Source: Chrysomallon squamiferum (Eukaryota > Mollusca > Gastropoda > Neomphalida > Peltospiridae). Taken from it: a stretch of 64,000 nucleotides of DNA. The notes under the pieces were generated by a model. It was not told where the DNA came from and made no database searches. It saw nothing but the letters and a program-made list of their open reading frames with translations. Made by a program: the position numbers and the translations under genes. Positions 12,401 through 26,104 of this stretch are shown one piece after another (positions within the stretch are counted from its first letter, which is position 1; every line of letters begins with the position of its first letter). The stretch covers positions 17,522,410 through 17,586,409 of the forward strand of contig CM022665.1 in NCBI GenBank assembly GCA_012295275.1, read 5' to 3'.

Positions 12401-15400
12401 TTAAAACTTAAATGTTTATAAACAAAGAGATATAAAGCTTTTAACTAATTTATCTGAATTATTTCTAAAATAAATGTATGTAATATCCAAATACATTAAC
12501 CTCTGTCTGTTAATTGCACTGTACATCTCAAGAAATTCATTGTGTTTTCTCAAGAGATACTCCAACAGAATGTACGAACAGAGTCCAGGTCCAGTGGTGG
12601 ATGGCAGCAAGACAGCAAGCTGGGAGTCTGAAGTGATCTTTTTATTTCTGAAATCTTCTGGGAGTCTGATTAAGACACCATGCAAACTCAAACAACCTAC
12701 AGACAATATTATTTAAATATCAGAACTTTAAACACTGTGACATAGCATTTATACAGTATATAATGAGACATTAATAACTTTGTGACATACACCATATTGA
12801 CAATTCTGCTCTAAGTGTTTGTTTTGTTCTCTTATTCAGGTTTACAGTTAATTAAAGACTACACTGGATACAACACTGTCAAAATATAATTTAACTCTGG
12901 GCATCTGGCAGTCATTGGCCTTTTTTCACCACTCTAAAATAAAATAATCACTTATGTTGATATTATGTAAATTAATTATGCCACTAAAATAAAAGACAAA
13001 ACAATATTCTTTATTTTCTTAATTAAAATGTCTTTAATTATTAATTTAACAGATTTCTTAATTAATTTGTGTTAATTTAACAGATTTTGTCCTTACCATA
13101 ATCCAACAGTTTTTCTTTAACACATTCCCAAGCAGCAACAAAGTTATTAAAGAGTTCCTCCATATTGATGTTGTTATCTGAAATTGAAAAAGAAATATCT
13201 ATGGAGAGTGTCTAATTCTCAAATGCTTTTAGTAAATCAAAGACAACCATCATGCATATTTAACAAAGAAGCCATAATTGTACAAAACTACCTAATTCAA
13301 AAATATAATCAGTATAACAAATCATTGTAGTTAATGGTGTAGATAAACTTACTATTTTTTTCTAAGTGTAAAACAATATCAAGTCACAAAATAATAGAAA
13401 TCAAAATCAAGTATGTGTAAAGATATAATTGTTTTTGAGAATGCTGATTATTAGAGTTTTAAAAATAAATCTTTTTGCAGCTTTTGACATCAGCTCTGTG
13501 GTGTTAAGCTTGCATAATTTTTAAATGTGCTACATTAATGTTCAGGACCTGCCTCTCAATGCAGAATTTGGTTTGGTTCTAATCAATATATGTTAACCTG
13601 ATAAGTGTTAAAGTCATAAGAGCAATTTGCAAATAGAAATTCAGTTTGCTGATGATAATTACAGATGTTTATGTAAAATTACAAAGTGATTGGGAATTAC
13701 ACTAAAGTTTAAAAAAAAAAAAGGTTTTCTCCATTCTGCAGTTTTCATTACCCAGTTGAATTAGACAGTGGATAATTTGGCTGTTAGTCACATGAACCTA
13801 ATAAAGTATATCAAACATCAGTTTTGTTTTTAATGTGCTTAATAAAACATTGTTATTTCAGTATAATTCATCTGTTTTATTTTAAAAAGAAATATAATTT
13901 GAACTTATCTGTTTATGTAAATGATGTAACTTTCATTATTTTTCTTAAATAACATTATCTTTCATTTAATTAAAGATTAAGAAGATGTTTTTATCTGTTT
14001 ATGGATCCTTTCTTTCAGATTTCTAAGAACATCTTTTATGATCAAATGTTTATATGCTTCAAAGATTAAGAAAAATGTTTTTATCATGGTCCTCAAGATC
14101 TAAGAACATCTTTTATGAATTTATATGCAGCATCAAGTCAAGACGACGTCTGAATTTCAGCATCAAGTGACGCTGCAGAGTCAAAATACTTGGAATGTAC
14201 TGCATTGCCTGAAGATAGTAACTCTGAAACAAAACAATTATCAATTTAAAAATAAATGTAATGAATGTTGAAGAATTAGCTTGATGAAACCTTTAGCCAA
14301 GTTAAATTTGTTTAATAACTCATTAATACCATTTCCTGACTAGCTTAAAAATAATCAAGTTGGCATTTTATAAATAAATAATTTCATCATTACTTATTTA
14401 CACATATAAATAAATACATAAAACAGGAACTAAAAATGTATTTTTTTTTTTTTTAAATAGATACCTACTGACACTTAAAAAAACCCTGTTCTTCTGTTAA
14501 ATACTTTTTATTTTTTACAAATTTTCATAGTCTTGAACATTATTTACATTTTCAACTCTTTTGAAAATTTAATTTTGAAGAATTAATGTATGACACATAT
14601 AAATTAATGAATAAGCCATCATAAATGCTTTAAAAAGAAATGGTTATACTAGTAAAAAATAATAATAATAATAATATCCATATCTAAAATAAGCTAATTA
14701 ATAAATGTGTAAAATCAGCTATTTAAGAAATATTTTTTAAAAATTACTTCTGAATGAAAAAGTCTCAAAACACGGTTGCTCTTCTCTTTCTTGGTATTTT
14801 CCATCTGGAGTTGGAATTCTCGTAGAAAATGATCCAGTGTGATATGTGAACGATAGCGCCACACATCAGGAATATCATGAAGATCTGCAACTGACTTCAA
14901 ATTATGTGTTGTGTCAACTTCATACAGAATGTTCAACAGTTTATCTTGTCCTTAAAAAACAACAACAATCAAAAGAATAAAATTAAATCATTAGTTCTGA
15001 CACGCATCATCAACTTTAGTGAGCAAACATTTCTATAAACCATTAAATAATTTGAGAAATGATTTATTATTAGAATTCTTGTAACATTTAATTCACAGTA
15101 CTTTCTATTTTTGTAAAGATACACATTTAATTTTTGTTTTCATTATTAATCATTTTATATGTCAAAGCAAGAAAGAAATGTTTTTAATGACACTCAATAC
15201 ATTTCTGATCAACAGTTATCTGTATACTGCTCAGAACCAAACAATAGCTATTCTTTTCACATGGCTAATTATCATGGCTTTTCATAAACCCATAGTACGA
15301 TAATGATTAAAACAAGATTATGTCAAAGATACAAAACACATTTTTAATACTAACCAAATCTTTTGTCTTTCATAATTCTGTGGTTTAGAGTTTGCAGTAA

Positions 15401-16357
15401 ATTGTCCAGATCCTAAAAAAATAATATTATAAAAAACATCCATGGAGGAAGCTATAAGTAATATAAATAACTATACCAACATGTTTTGAAAGAGTCAGTA
15501 CCAACATGTTTTGAAATTTGAATCTGAAATATGTAGAAAAAAAAAAAAAAAAAAAATAATTCACTTCTGGATTTGACTAATACAAGAAAATGCATTCTCA
15601 TATTTAATATCAACTGACAATCTTTTTAAAATACAATTTTTTACTAAAAAAGATAAATATCTAAAAACTATGTTATCTGGAACCATATATTTATTTTACA
15701 TGTAACCACAACAATAAATGCATTGCTATAAAAGAGGTAAAAAATAATATGAATGCAGCATTACCTGTAAAACAGGAGATACAAACTGAGCTGTAAATCT
15801 GTCTTCCCAAGTTTCTCTTTCTTGTTTTGATGACAGTGTCACTGGGGTTCCTGCAAACACATTACCTGGCAAGAGATGATTATTAAAATATGATAGTGAT
15901 CATAATCAGTAATAAAAGGAAAAATTGTATGCATATCCAGAATAATTTGTTTAATAATTTCCAGTGCTAAAGATATGTTCTTGCTTTGGGCAGGTGGTTC
16001 TAAGAATTAGAATACATCCTACCTGTTTTATTATATCATACAGATGCATATGACATCAAACTTTTTTAGAAAACATCACAAGAAAAATTAAACTTTTCAC
16101 TTTGCATTTTCCCCTGTCCAATTCTAAAAAAGAACATATTTACATTTTAATATGTTATTTGTTATTATTAATATTAAAATATATAACCTACCTGTTGTAC
16201 TTTCAGTGATCAAGTTAAAGATGAAATGTAGCATGAGAAATACATCATCCAAACTTTTTCCAATACCTCTCTGAAGTTGTTCTACATCTTTCTGGATGTG
16301 ATTCCAGAAAAACTGACATACATTTTGTGGGGCTGGTTTGACCATTGAAACAATGGC
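9476..16357 (-). CDS. RNF213: RNF213-like exons: C-terminal domain and stop codon
   Basis: Exons 16192-16357, 15765-15865, 15355-15412, 14748-14950, about 14145-14223, 13097-13177, 12501-12696, 11985-12207, 11455-11529, 10600-10794, 10261-10350, 9835-10034 and 9476-9521 (about 570 codons). NVFAGTPVTLSSKQERETWE followed by DRFTAQFVSPVLQ is strongly family-like, as are LPEDFRNKKITSDSQLAVLL, LPSTTGPGLCSYILLEYLL and KDLLPLVLANCSYSFKLGEG. Every junction fits by phase except the end of the 14.15-14.22 kb exon (SYYLQAMQYIPSILTLQRHL), where the donor is unclear and a tandem duplication follows. The final join is supported by phase: KRY, split codon AAA, LRDVIYGNIEQSFV, then TGA at 9476-9478, behind a good acceptor (TTTTTTATTTCAG). 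Confidence 0.88.
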
Positions 16358-19300
16358 CTGAAACACAAAACAAAATTGTTTAAAAAAAATAAAAAAAAAT
16401 AAAATTGATAACTAAGATCAATGTAAGAAATGAATTTTCATCATAATTATAAACAGTGATAAGTTTGAACAGTGCCAGAATGGATAATCAATATCAGTTA
16501 TATTTAACTGTACCCATCATTACTTTCATAAATATTACTTTAAAATGTTCTTTTCTTTAATAGCATCAGTTATCTCAAAGACATTTTTTGGTAGGATTGT
16601 CAAACTTGTTCTAAATGCTTCTGTAATCTACTTTTGATATATTTATGTCAAATAAATGTAAAGCTTTAAATGACTTTGATTATCTTTATTATAGATTTAA
16701 AATCACAGGAGTGATTTGACAACTGTTTCTGCTACATTGACTGGTTTTTATTCTGTGTAAATGAAAAGTATGTATAGTTTCTAATCTGATGAATTTTAAA
16801 CTAACCTGAGAGTTGATGTCACAACCAAGAAGTAAAGCTGCATGAGTCAGCAGTCGTAGTATGGCACAGGCATGACGACTTAGTTTCCGTTCTGGCAAGG
16901 AAATGACAGGTCTGTGAGCTGCATCACCCAGAATGTGTCCAGTTTTGTATTATCCACTCTAAAATGATTTTTTATTTAATTCCATAAATATCAATACAAT
17001 TTTTGAGAAAAATCTTCTACATGTGATTATAAACAAAGAAAATGTCAAACTGATGTATTTAGAACCAAACAAATTATAAGATCATAAGCATAGAAAATAT
17101 CAAACTAATATATTTAAAATCAAATAAATATAGAAAATATCAGACTAATGTATTTAAAATCAAATTGTAAGATCATAAACACAGAAAATCTCAAATATAT
17201 TTAGAAACAAACAAATTATAAGATCATAAAAAAAGAAAATATCAAACTAATATATTTAGAAGCAATAAATTATATGTTTATAAACAAAGAAAATCTCTAA
17301 CTAATGTATTTAGAATCAAACAAATTATAAGATCATAAACAAAGAAAATATCAAACTAATGTATTTAGAATCAAATTATAAGATCATAAACATAGAAAAT
17401 ATTAAACTGACATATTTAAAATCAGACAAATTATCTAAATTGAAAAAAAAAAAAAAAACAGTTTAAAAATAGACATTCAAATTTAAACTCAAATTTTATA
17501 CCAAGTCATAATTATAATACAAAGACCAAAAATAATATTATTTAAAAAAAAATTTTTAAAACATTTATATAATTAAAAAAACAGAATCAACTTGATTACA
17601 AAAGTAGAGAAATACCCTGTATCCTGGACATTTCCTTGAACTAGATTGTGACCAGTACCACCTATCTTTGCACCACATTCATTGCACCTGCTCTCTACAG
17701 ATGGTCGACCACACTAAAATCAAATAAAATAAATTCATATATTCTTAAAATGCCAGACATTCCTATTCAAAAACAAATGTATTTATGAATACATTTACAA
17801 TTATATTAAACATTATAATTCTACATGTGAGTCCATATTGCAATGTTTACAATATTTTATAACAATCTAAAATAGGTCTGGTAATAAATGGGATGAATTT
17901 AAAAAGGAATAAAATAAAGGTAAACATTATAGCCATCAATATAATGACTGGCCATACACCACATCTGCATGTATTTATCTGGATGTTTATGTAGTGACAT
18001 TACTAAAAGACACTTTACAATTGCTGATATTAAAGTCATTCCCTTTATTTAGTTTAAATACATGATAAAACTAACAAAACTGATATCAAATATAAACACT
18101 TAACTTTTTAAACATTTTCTTCTGTTTTTGGTTATCACTAAGCTATAATTTTCACTGAGCAGCAAACAAAAAGACTTTGACTTTATATTTATTTATATAT
18201 TAAAGTATACCAACCTCTCCAATAGCATATGCATGACCATTTGGACAACCTGAAATAAAAAACAACACAACAATAACATTAATACCATTATAAAAGTGAA
18301 TAACATGAGTGAATTTTTATTTCTCCTGTAGTATCTTTAAAGCAACAGTGATAACTGAAAAGTATTTTGTTCCTAACTTCTTTATAATGCATGGGCTTTT
18401 TTTAAACTGGTGGATTTATTAGTTCTCCTCAATTCAGCCTTTCATTTGGATTATTTTTTACAATAATTTTTGAATTCTGCATATAAAATAATATTTCATT
18501 TGTCTCAAATAATTTTTGTAATTTTGCATAATCCCATATTTCATTGTGAAGATATAATAATAGTAATTGGATGAAGAAGAAGAAGAAGATCTTTATTCTA
18601 AAGCTGTAGCAAGTTAACAAAACATTTAATGATGGTTGTTTTTTCAGTGTTTTTTCTTTTTCTTTTTTCTTTTCTTTTCTTTTTTTTTAACAAATAAACA
18701 TTGATATCTACTTTTTCTGAATTTATGAAAAACCTGAACTTTTATAAAATTATTATCAAGAACAATTTATTAACTATTACATCTCCAATATCAAGGCAAA
18801 AGTTTTTAAACTACTCACGATAAATTACTGTTCCTGCCAAAACTTGCTTTATCTGTGTCAAATCATCTTGTGGCATGGTTGGCAAAAATGCATTCTAAAG
18901 AAAGAAAATCATAGAAAATGAACATTAATTTGAAGGGTCATCATAATAACAACTGTTATTTAAAGAAGTTAACACATTCAGTTTAAAGAGTAATCTCTTG
19001 TATGGCCTTCTCTAAGTTACACTTAGTAATATTCATGGAGAAAATACACAGTGCATTTATGAAGTGCTAAAATAAATAATAGCAACTGCAATGTTCAATT
19101 TATTTTTTTTTAATCAGATTAATTATGAAAAATATGCTTTGTATTAATATCAAGTTTTACTTATATAATTATACATATAAACAAACTTAATTATAAAAAT
19201 AATTATATTAAAAATACCATCATAACAGCTGGATTGGTTGCCAAGGCAATCAAAGGATTTAAAAAGTTCTTATTGTCACAGTTGCTCAGAGCAAGTGAAA

Positions 19301-20218
19301 AGTGAAACAGCATACAAAGAATGCTCTGATCTCTCAAACTCTGTCCTTGCTGCACATTCAGCAGTTGAATTTGTTGTCCAAACTTGTTGTCCAGCAAACT
19401 GAGCAAGGATTGCTATATAAAAAACAATTACAAATAGCAGAAGAGTTTTCAATATATTGTTTGTTTTTGTAAAAACAATATCAAAATTGAAAAATGAAAT
19501 TGCTTATAAACACCAAGTTAGAAATATTAAAAACAACATACAAATCTAATATGAAATAATGTTCTGCATTCATGAAGAAAAACATTTTATTTTTGAAAAA
19601 ACAAACAGACAGTACCAAAAGGTAGCCATTGGACAAATTATAGAAGTAACTTAAATTATCTTTGCTATTATATAAAAATAAATAATTTCTTGTATACTTA
19701 CACTCTTCATTTTGTTAGCAAATGTCTTAAGATTTTTGTAACTTTAGCCTAAAATGAAATCAGTATGGTTTGATATTTATAATGGACATAAAATCAAAAG
19801 CTTTTTTGTTAATTGTTAAATGAAATTAATTTGGCTTAATATTCTTAAAAATGAAAGAATATTAACAAACATATACATCATATTAAAAATCATTAAATAA
19901 CAATTATCTTTGATCTATTATGGTTATTAATGTATTGAAAAATATAGTTTAATAACAAAGTTTCAACTATAAAACAAAACAACAAACAGCAATAGTAATT
20001 AAATACAAAAATTTAGCATCATACCAAAGCCTGATTTTTGTGAATGTCAAATTGGATGTATTTTAAAGTGACTTCACGATGGATAGCCAGAAACAGATAC
20101 ATATTCTTGAGTGGACCTTCAGCTTCCTGAAATCATGTCATGAAAAATGTTGTTTAAAACTACTGTAAATTAAAATCAGAACAAATTGTTATTTTATTCA
20201 ATAGTAATGAAAAAATAA

Positions 20219-20254
<36 letters not shown>

Positions 20255-23200
20255 GAAATAAAATAAAGAAACAACAGTAAAAAAAATAATACCAGTTATA
20301 AAAATTAACAGTTCCAACTTTATTATAGCTTACATTTCTGACAGAATTGCACTAATAAAAACTATCAAGAAGTGTTTATCAAAGGAAGAAATTCTTAAAA
20401 AAATTAAAAGAATGACATAAAAAAAAGACCCTCAATGATAAAAGAATGACATAAAAAAAAGAGAAAAGATAATAATTTCAACTACTGTATACTAACATTC
20501 AACACAGTTTCTAAATGTTTGACATCTTCACCAACAAGTGTTTTTGCCACCATGTCTCGAATTTTCTTTCTGATAGGTCAAAGAATGCACCATGTATCGG
20601 TCTGCACATTCTTTCACCTGAAACATATTAAAATAACCAAATATTTACACAGTTTAACACAGAAATAAGACTGTTGAAAATAACAAAACTGCCTATCTAA
20701 ACTGTCTTAAAAATGGAAATGCAACTATCAATGTGAAAAAAAAAAAAACCTGAAGAGGCAAGACAGCAATAACTAATTACATCAATGTTCTGAATCAAAT
20801 GTATATTTATTTCATTTACAGCTGGAAATTCACCTGATTGGTTTTTTACTCCTCTATAACAAGCCAAGGCACTGCAAGACTCTCACAAATGATATGGTAG
20901 CTGTCTGTTCCAAATTCCCTGCACAGCTGTTTCACAAGGAACCTCCTATTTTTACAACAAAATAAAAAACATAATTTGTGTGTTAATTATACAAAATTAT
21001 AAGATATTACCTGCTGCTTTCTTTCAACTGGAACTACCTATGTCAGTTACAATTCAGATTAAAAGCATTAACTTAAGACTAGTATAAAATTTATTTTCTG
21101 TTATAGATAATCTGTTTTTTGTAAAATATAAATGATTTCATCTAAAATTAAACTCTTGCCTCATCCACATTTAAATACATTTGTTTTATTTTTGCCTAAA
21201 ATACATTTTACAGTTTTACAAAAAATCTAAATACTTTCTCTATACTTCTGTTGACTGTTGTATTTTTTTTACTAGATATAAACACTGCCAATTATAAAGT
21301 ATGTAAATAAAATAGGTTTTGTGAGAAAACCATTTTCACTTGTTTTATAGCATCAGTTTGTGCACAGACATATCCCTTAAATTCTGACAAATAACAGCAC
21401 TGCAATGTGGGGTTTTTCTTACATCTCCATGAGAAAGAGAAAATGGAAACCATCACACACCTTTCCAGGTTTGATATATTATTTGCTATTGTTAGAACAT
21501 AAAAACAATTACACTATGGATATATTTCAAATCATGAATGATTTCCTGATATCCTCACTTTGTAAAATAACAAATGTTTTGTGTAACTCACTTAGGCCAT
21601 TCAAAGTTTTCTATTTCTGTCAGCTGTTTTGCTGCTTTAAGCATTTTAGATAACTGTGATGTCCTTGTGAGTGATTCTTCAGTAATAAGCTTGTGCAGAC
21701 ATTTGGCCACAGTCATCAAACCAAATCTTGCATTTGCAATAGCAGATAGTTTGTCCAAACCAGAATTTTCCGTCTTGATGTACAGAAATGCTGTATTCAA
21801 GGACCGTGTTGCCATCTCTAACTCCTTTTCAAAAGTATCCATAGCAGCAGTTTCATGAAGTTGATCCTGCAAACAAATATTCAAATGTTATTGACTAAAT
21901 TCATGCTAAAAGTAGAGAATATAAATACTGAAGCAAAAAAAAAAAAAAAACAAATGAAGAAAATGAAACAAACCAGATGAAACAAAATCAAATAAAATGT
22001 GTATTTAAAAAAACATAACAATAATTATGAATAAAATATTAAGTTTGTAGTAAAAAATGTTAAAATATTTTAGTTAATTTTTAGCCATACTTTTTATTTT
22101 AGTTCATTATTTATGATGCTACAAACAATACATGATTTACCCGTTTGCACTATTTATAAATTTAAATACACTACCAGATGAATTCAATCTTTGTTCACAT
22201 TAATCATAAAACAAAAAAAATTTGTCTGAATAAAATAAAAATAAAATAAACTCTTGTGTCAAATCCTGTGATATTTTATTTGTGTAAATCATATGTTGTA
22301 TATACATGTAAACAAGCAAATTTCTTTACCCTGAAAGTTATTAAAAACATCATGACAACAAAACAGAAACTTATATTTATGTCAATAGAAACATTACTTA
22401 ACCCCACCCCCAATAAGTGGATATATTATATTGATAACAATCTATTTCAGTTTGTTTTAGATTCATTAGTATCTGGAACATAATTCAATATCTCAAGCAG
22501 ATTCAGATTTTGTTAATGTCTGTATTTGAAACTGAACTATTACATTGCATTCTGAAAACAACGAAAATGTATACCTCAAGGCACTGAATAACCATAAGAG
22601 TAAACTGAAGAAATCCAGAATTGTTTCCAGTCTGTTGACAACAGAGTATATCAGCATTATGAAGGAATTCATCAATGTGCTGAAGAACATGTTCACCACT
22701 AAAACAAAAAAATAGATTTTCATGAAAGAAGAGAACATCAGACTTGTTCTGAAAAACACAAATGTTTGGTTTTGTTGTTTCATTGAAAATAAGAACAGTG
22801 AAAAAATTAATAGAAAAATAACATTTATGTACATCCATATAACAAATCAATCTCTACTATTTGTTTTTATTTTCAGTTAAAAATGTACTATCTTTTGTTT
22901 TTATACATTTTAAAGGAATATAATTTGTTTCAAATAATCAACTGATTCAGAAATAAATACTGCTGACAGTTTCATAGAGATTCCACATTTATAACATTTT
23001 ATAATAAACATGTTTATTCTTTAAATTAATTAACAGTTTCTTTTCACAATAAAATATATTTGAAACAATTCTATAATTATTACATTTCTTTTTGAAAATA
23101 TATTTGCTCTTCAAATAAAGTTTTTCACTTAATAATAAATGGATAAAATATTAAAGTGACCTTTTGTGAATGAGCAACTGCAGCAGAAATGATCTCACAA

Positions 23201-26073
23201 CTGGAGTTGGATCGACAAGATCATCAAACACAGTCATTTGTTTTGTCTGAAGTCTTTGAGAACCACCAGGTCCTACTGCTGATGTCTTTCTTGTGACATA
23301 ACTTAGAATTTTATCAATGACTGCTTTTTCAGGAGCTGTGTCTCCTCCAAAACAAAGGTTTGAAACAACTGCCATGAGGAAAGTGTTGCAACATTTCTGG
23401 TAGCATTCGTATTCTTCTGATATATCTCTGAAACAATGTTTGAAAATTTACTCCTGAAATCATTGAACAACAATACAAATACTCTAATAACCAAAACGTG
23501 ACAAAGAAAAGCAAGTTAAACATAATGTGCACATTATAATAAATATGAAATATTTTTAAAACATTCATTTTTGAATGCTGTGGTAATAATAAATTTGAAT
23601 ATTTTGAAAAAGTAGTTTTTGTGTCTCAGATATCATTTAAAGAAGAAGATTAAAACTTACTTTTGCTCAGTACCAGAGTTTTTAACAAAGTTATTTGGTA
23701 TATCCTGATGGCACTTTGGACAACAGTGATCCTCAAAAGCTAGTAAGTCATAGTAACATTTTTGGCAAATCTTGTCTTTGCATGGCAATACAACTGGTGG
23801 TGCTTCAAATACACTTGTACAGTGTGAACAAGAGCCTATTTTCCTGAAAAGTGGTAATTCCTTAATTACATTATACTGAAAATAATTATAAATAATGATT
23901 TTCTGAAATATTTAACTTATTCATTTATCTACAGAGCAATATGGCATCTTCATATGCAACTATTTAAAAGATATACCAAATGAAATGAAATTAATTATTT
24001 TATGACTGTTTTTACATTAATAAGAAGCACTTATGAAAAGAAGAAAACAATATAAACCAAACTGCTTCTAAGAAAACATACTCTGATAATTTCTGAAGGA
24101 ATGACTTGTTCACACTTATAAGGAACTTTTCAACCTTTTCCAGTGAGTGAATTTTCTTTAAGTTAGCCTCTTCCCCTAGTAGCTGCAATATAATAATTAA
24201 GCAAATAGCATAAAAAACTGAATCTTTTCACTAGAATTACATAATCTAGTCTAACTTACTTTAAGCAATATGATATATACATTTTTCCTTACTTTTTAAT
24301 TCAAACTTCTGGAGAAAATGCAAACTTTATTTTCTCTTCATATGATTTAAAATTAAATACAACAATAAAAAATTGTTTCAGTTTCTTCAGATGAATATAC
24401 ATGTTGAAGGTAAATAATGAAGAGATTTACCGTCCAAAGTGGCATACATCTTGTAACAAAACGTTCTGATACTTTTGTTTTCTTCTTGGATTCCTTGACT
24501 GAGAAACTTTCCAAAAACAGCTTCATTGTTAACACTCTAGTCCAAAGACACCTAAACCAAATTGTAGGTAACAAAAATAAAGTGAGATAATAAATGTTAT
24601 GAACCATATTTTTCAAGAAATAGTTAAACTTTATTTTTCTGCACTGTTATTCTTAAAAAATAAATTAGAAATACATTAATTGATAGAACAGTTAGAGAAA
24701 TAAAATTTGCATTTTATCTTTGTTGTTTTCTAATTTAAAATCAACTCATTGTTTTACCTAGATCTATCAATGTATGCTTGACAAACTGGTCCAAATCTAA
24801 GTGCCACATTATCAACATTGTCCAGAATTCTTTGAATAACAGGTAAAAATGTTTTGACATTCTCCAACCATTCTGATCTTCCATTTTCATTGTTTAGTTT
24901 GTTTTTCTCAGGTTCCAGCTGCTCAAGCATTAAGATAAGTCCTAAAACATCAAGTGTCTGGAAAAAACACAAAATGATCAAAATATGTGAATGTTAATTG
25001 ACATATTGAACAAATTAAAGTCATAATTTGAATGAAAGCAAATTTATTAATGTCATTATTTCACAATAAAAAGGAAAAAACTATGTGAGAATCTAGGAAT
25101 GATAACGTAACCTATATTATATTTTAAGATTCTGCTAAAATAGCTTATCCATAATGTAGTACTAGATGTCAGTACATATGTAAGAAAAGAATACCATTTC
25201 ATCAGTATTTAGAAGTGCATGTCCTTTGTTTTCTCTAATTTTATTGACTGCAAGCAACACATCAGGCCAAATATTCTCAATGTCTTGGAAAGCCTGCAGC
25301 CTGCCCATCACAAGCGAGTGAGTGTAATGGACTGCAACAAGAGCTGACATCAAATCCAGTTTAGTTATATCCACGTTGGCTTGTCTAGATGCTATTTCTA
25401 GTGCTTCACACAAAATCTGTAATGAAAAAAAAAAAAAAAAAATCAGTTTCAGAGACAAATACAGCTGAATATTTTATTATAAGACTAAAACTTGTAAATT
25501 CTATTCAATAAATGAATGAGTTCATTACGCTGATTCAATACTGAAAACATAATTTATAGAATGCATCTTGAAAATGAACTTACATTTTTAAGAAAAAGCA
25601 TACATAATACTTTTGATGCTTTTCATTATTTTAATAACAAATGTAAAACCCTGTGAGAGCAAAATTTTCCTTTAGACACACCTCATGTTTATTTGCACTC
25701 GTACACAGATATTTTGCATGTACAAAATCTTTAACGTAGGCAATGATGATTTCTTTCTGGTTGCTTGTTCTTTCTGCTGAGACTGCGTTCAGAAGGTTGC
25801 CATATGGAGTGTCAAGAATGATATGACCCACCCAATCAAGTTGTGCTGAACAAAGAGAACAAATAAAAATTGTCAATTAATATTGAATACATACATATTA
25901 AATATTATTTTTAACTGGTTGGAGCCCTGAATTACTTTATATAATTTTAAAGATATACATACATAAACACAAACATGCAAAGATATATATCTACTGACAT
26001 ATGAAGAGAGAGACACATCTTTATGCAGATATACATACATATGTATAAATGAACAAGCATGTAAATGTAACAC

Positions 26074-26104
<31 letters not shown>

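Noticed and set aside
21574-21858. 94-codon plus-strand frame
   Set aside because: Exact antisense of exon 21592-21866, whose minus-strand reading is in phase with its neighbours.
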